Source: Entophlyctis helioformis (Eukaryota > Chytridiomycota > Chytridiomycetes > Chytridiales > Chytriomycetaceae). From it: a stretch of 31,374 nucleotides of DNA. Positions 30,311 through 31,374 of this stretch are shown here, piece after piece. The notes under the pieces are model-generated. The model saw only the letters and a program-made list of their open reading frames with translations, was not told where the DNA came from and ran no database searches. The first letter of the stretch is position 1; every line of letters starts with the position of its first letter. Location of the stretch: contig JAHLKH010000248.1 of the NCBI GenBank assembly GCA_025526915.1, positions 1 to 31,374 of the forward strand. Direction: 5' to 3'. The translations under genes were made by a program, and so were the position numbers.

Positions 30311-31374
30311 ATGGAAGTGGATCTGTCGGTGCGTACACATGCCAAGGCGCACACGCGGCCGCTTGCCTGAGCGACACCAGGCTGTCCGCTGTCCGCTGGC
30401 TGGCTGGCTGGGATGGCCGTCTGGGGATGGCCGGCCGTCTGGCCACAATGCAACAGACTGGGCTGGCGGTCGGGTCGACAGGAACCGGCAATGGCGCCGT
30501 CCTTGGCCATGCCACAGCAGCCCCCAGCAAGCACAGCAGCCACAGCCAGCTATGCGCTGTCGCTGCCCGCTCTGTCCGCCCTTGCGCCATGGCCCCGCCC
30601 GCACTCACCCACCACTTGTCTCTGCATGTGCCGCCCTGCCACGTCTGCGTCTGCGTTTTGGTGATTGCATATGGTGCGTGGGCGTGTGGGCGTGTGGGTG
30701 CCGCCTGCAGAAACTCTCAGAGGAAGACAAGGCGTTCTACCAAAAGTATGGCAGGCTGCCGCCCCCCAAGAAGGCGGTGCTCAACCAACGGCTAAAGGTG
30801 CGTCTGCTGTCTGCTGTCTGCCTGTGTGTGTGTCTGTCTGTCTGTCGTCTGCCTCGCCGTGTCTGTCTGGCGCTGGACGGCCGGCTGCAGGGCGGCTTCA
30901 GCTCAGAGTCGCGTGTTTGGCGCAGCTGGACAAGCTTCTCGGCCCGTCTGGCTGGATACGGCCGACTGCCGTCATGCACCGGCCGACTGCCTGCCATCTG
31001 CAGTCTGCGCCGTGCGGCATTGGAGCACTGCTGCTGCACTGTTGCTGCACTGGCGTGGCCGCCGTGCTGACCCTGAATATTGGCTTTCTTGCCTGCTTGG
31101 CACGTTGGGCTCATTACAACGCGACGACACACGACGACACACACGACACACAACCACCACCACTGCCACTGCCACTTGTGCAACTCGGTCTTGCTCCGGC
31201 ACACTCCCAATGCCCACGCCAACCCCGTGGACAACCTGCTAGGGAGGCGATCGCAAGTACTTTGACTCGGGCGACTATGCGCTGTCCAAGGCAGGCAAGT
31301 CGTCGCCGTCGAGGTCGGCTCCCAGCATCCGTCGCCGGAACGCATCCCGCACTCGATACCCCAGAATCTCAAGA
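30311..31374 (+). CDS. Endosulfine/ARPP19 (Igo) family PP2A-B55 inhibitor, 3' end outside window
   Basis: Three exons (30311-30328, 30711-30797, 31243 to the window edge) join in phase 0. Exon 1 has only six codons, MEVDLS. Exon 2 gives KLSEEDKAFYQKYGRLPPPK and a NQRLK end. Exon 3 begins GGDRKYFDSGDYALSKAGK, containing the invariant FDSGDY box whose Ser is phosphorylated by Greatwall/Rim15 to turn the protein into a PP2A-B55 inhibitor controlling mitotic entry and quiescence (family knowledge). Further on, HPSPERIPHS, which fits the downstream conserved Pro motif of fungal Igo proteins, lies in another frame; a single-base loss near 31299-31311 would explain it. The 445-base second intron has TGTC/TCTG repeats. 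Start choice rests on the clean GTGCGT donor and the VDLSKL junction. Confidence 0.8.

Overview
The window reads as nuclear DNA of a GC-rich, intron-bearing fungus, most likely an early-diverging (chytrid-type) one. Introns are short (mostly 60-170 bp), GT-AG, and several carry a CTGAC or CTAAC branch-site-like motif near the 3' end. The FACT subunit is the fungal Pob3 type without an HMG box. There is also an Aim19-like fungal mitochondrial protein and a plant-like LRR surface protein encoded one repeat per exon. That LRR architecture is familiar from chytrids, but the lineage call is inference. I see no prokaryotic operon, tRNA, rRNA or transposase.

Layout. 1-112: the C-terminal tail of an ABC transporter (+). 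228-3683: RAD16-like SNF2/RING ATPase (-). 3786-6314: POB3 (-). 6519-7009: small mitochondrial-presequence-like protein (-). 7056-9343: inverted-repeat arm A with LRR gene copy A (-). 9476-10135: Aim19-like protein (+). 10557-12765: RHO1 (-) with an exceptionally long first intron. 13659-16412: intronless PP2C phosphatase (+). 16903-17856: tetraspanin (+). 18075-20317: arm B with LRR copy B (+). 20361-22219: RWD-RBR E3 ligase (-), divergent over only 66 bp from an MscL-type channel (22286-23221, +). 23606-24443: GNAT acetyltransferase (+). 24571-24695: orphan tetraspanin exon fragment. 24868-25687: TMEM97/sigma-2-receptor-like protein (+). 26486-27752: unrecognised gene (-). About 28250-29999: beta-solenoid (DUF4097-like) protein with several frame changes (+). 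30311-31374: endosulfine/Igo gene (+), cut by the window edge.

Two things stand out. First, two ~2.25 kb copies of an LRR surface-protein gene lie in inverted orientation around an 8.7 kb block that holds Aim19, RHO1, PP2C and tetraspanin. One LRR exon has diverged far more than its neighbours, as if LRR exons behave as swappable cassettes. Second, single-base reading-frame changes, nearly all gains of one base and many in homopolymers, cluster in otherwise conserved coding stretches (RAD16 3' exon, LRR copy B, the beta-solenoid gene, endosulfine). Long-read insertion error is the simplest explanation; decay or frameshifting are alternatives.

Functionally the genes are mostly housekeeping: nucleotide-excision repair and chromatin (RAD16, POB3), polarity and wall signalling (RHO1), phosphatase control (PP2C, endosulfine), ubiquitylation (RBR), membrane proteins (tetraspanin, MscL, TMEM97). 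Neighbouring genes do not form an evident pathway.
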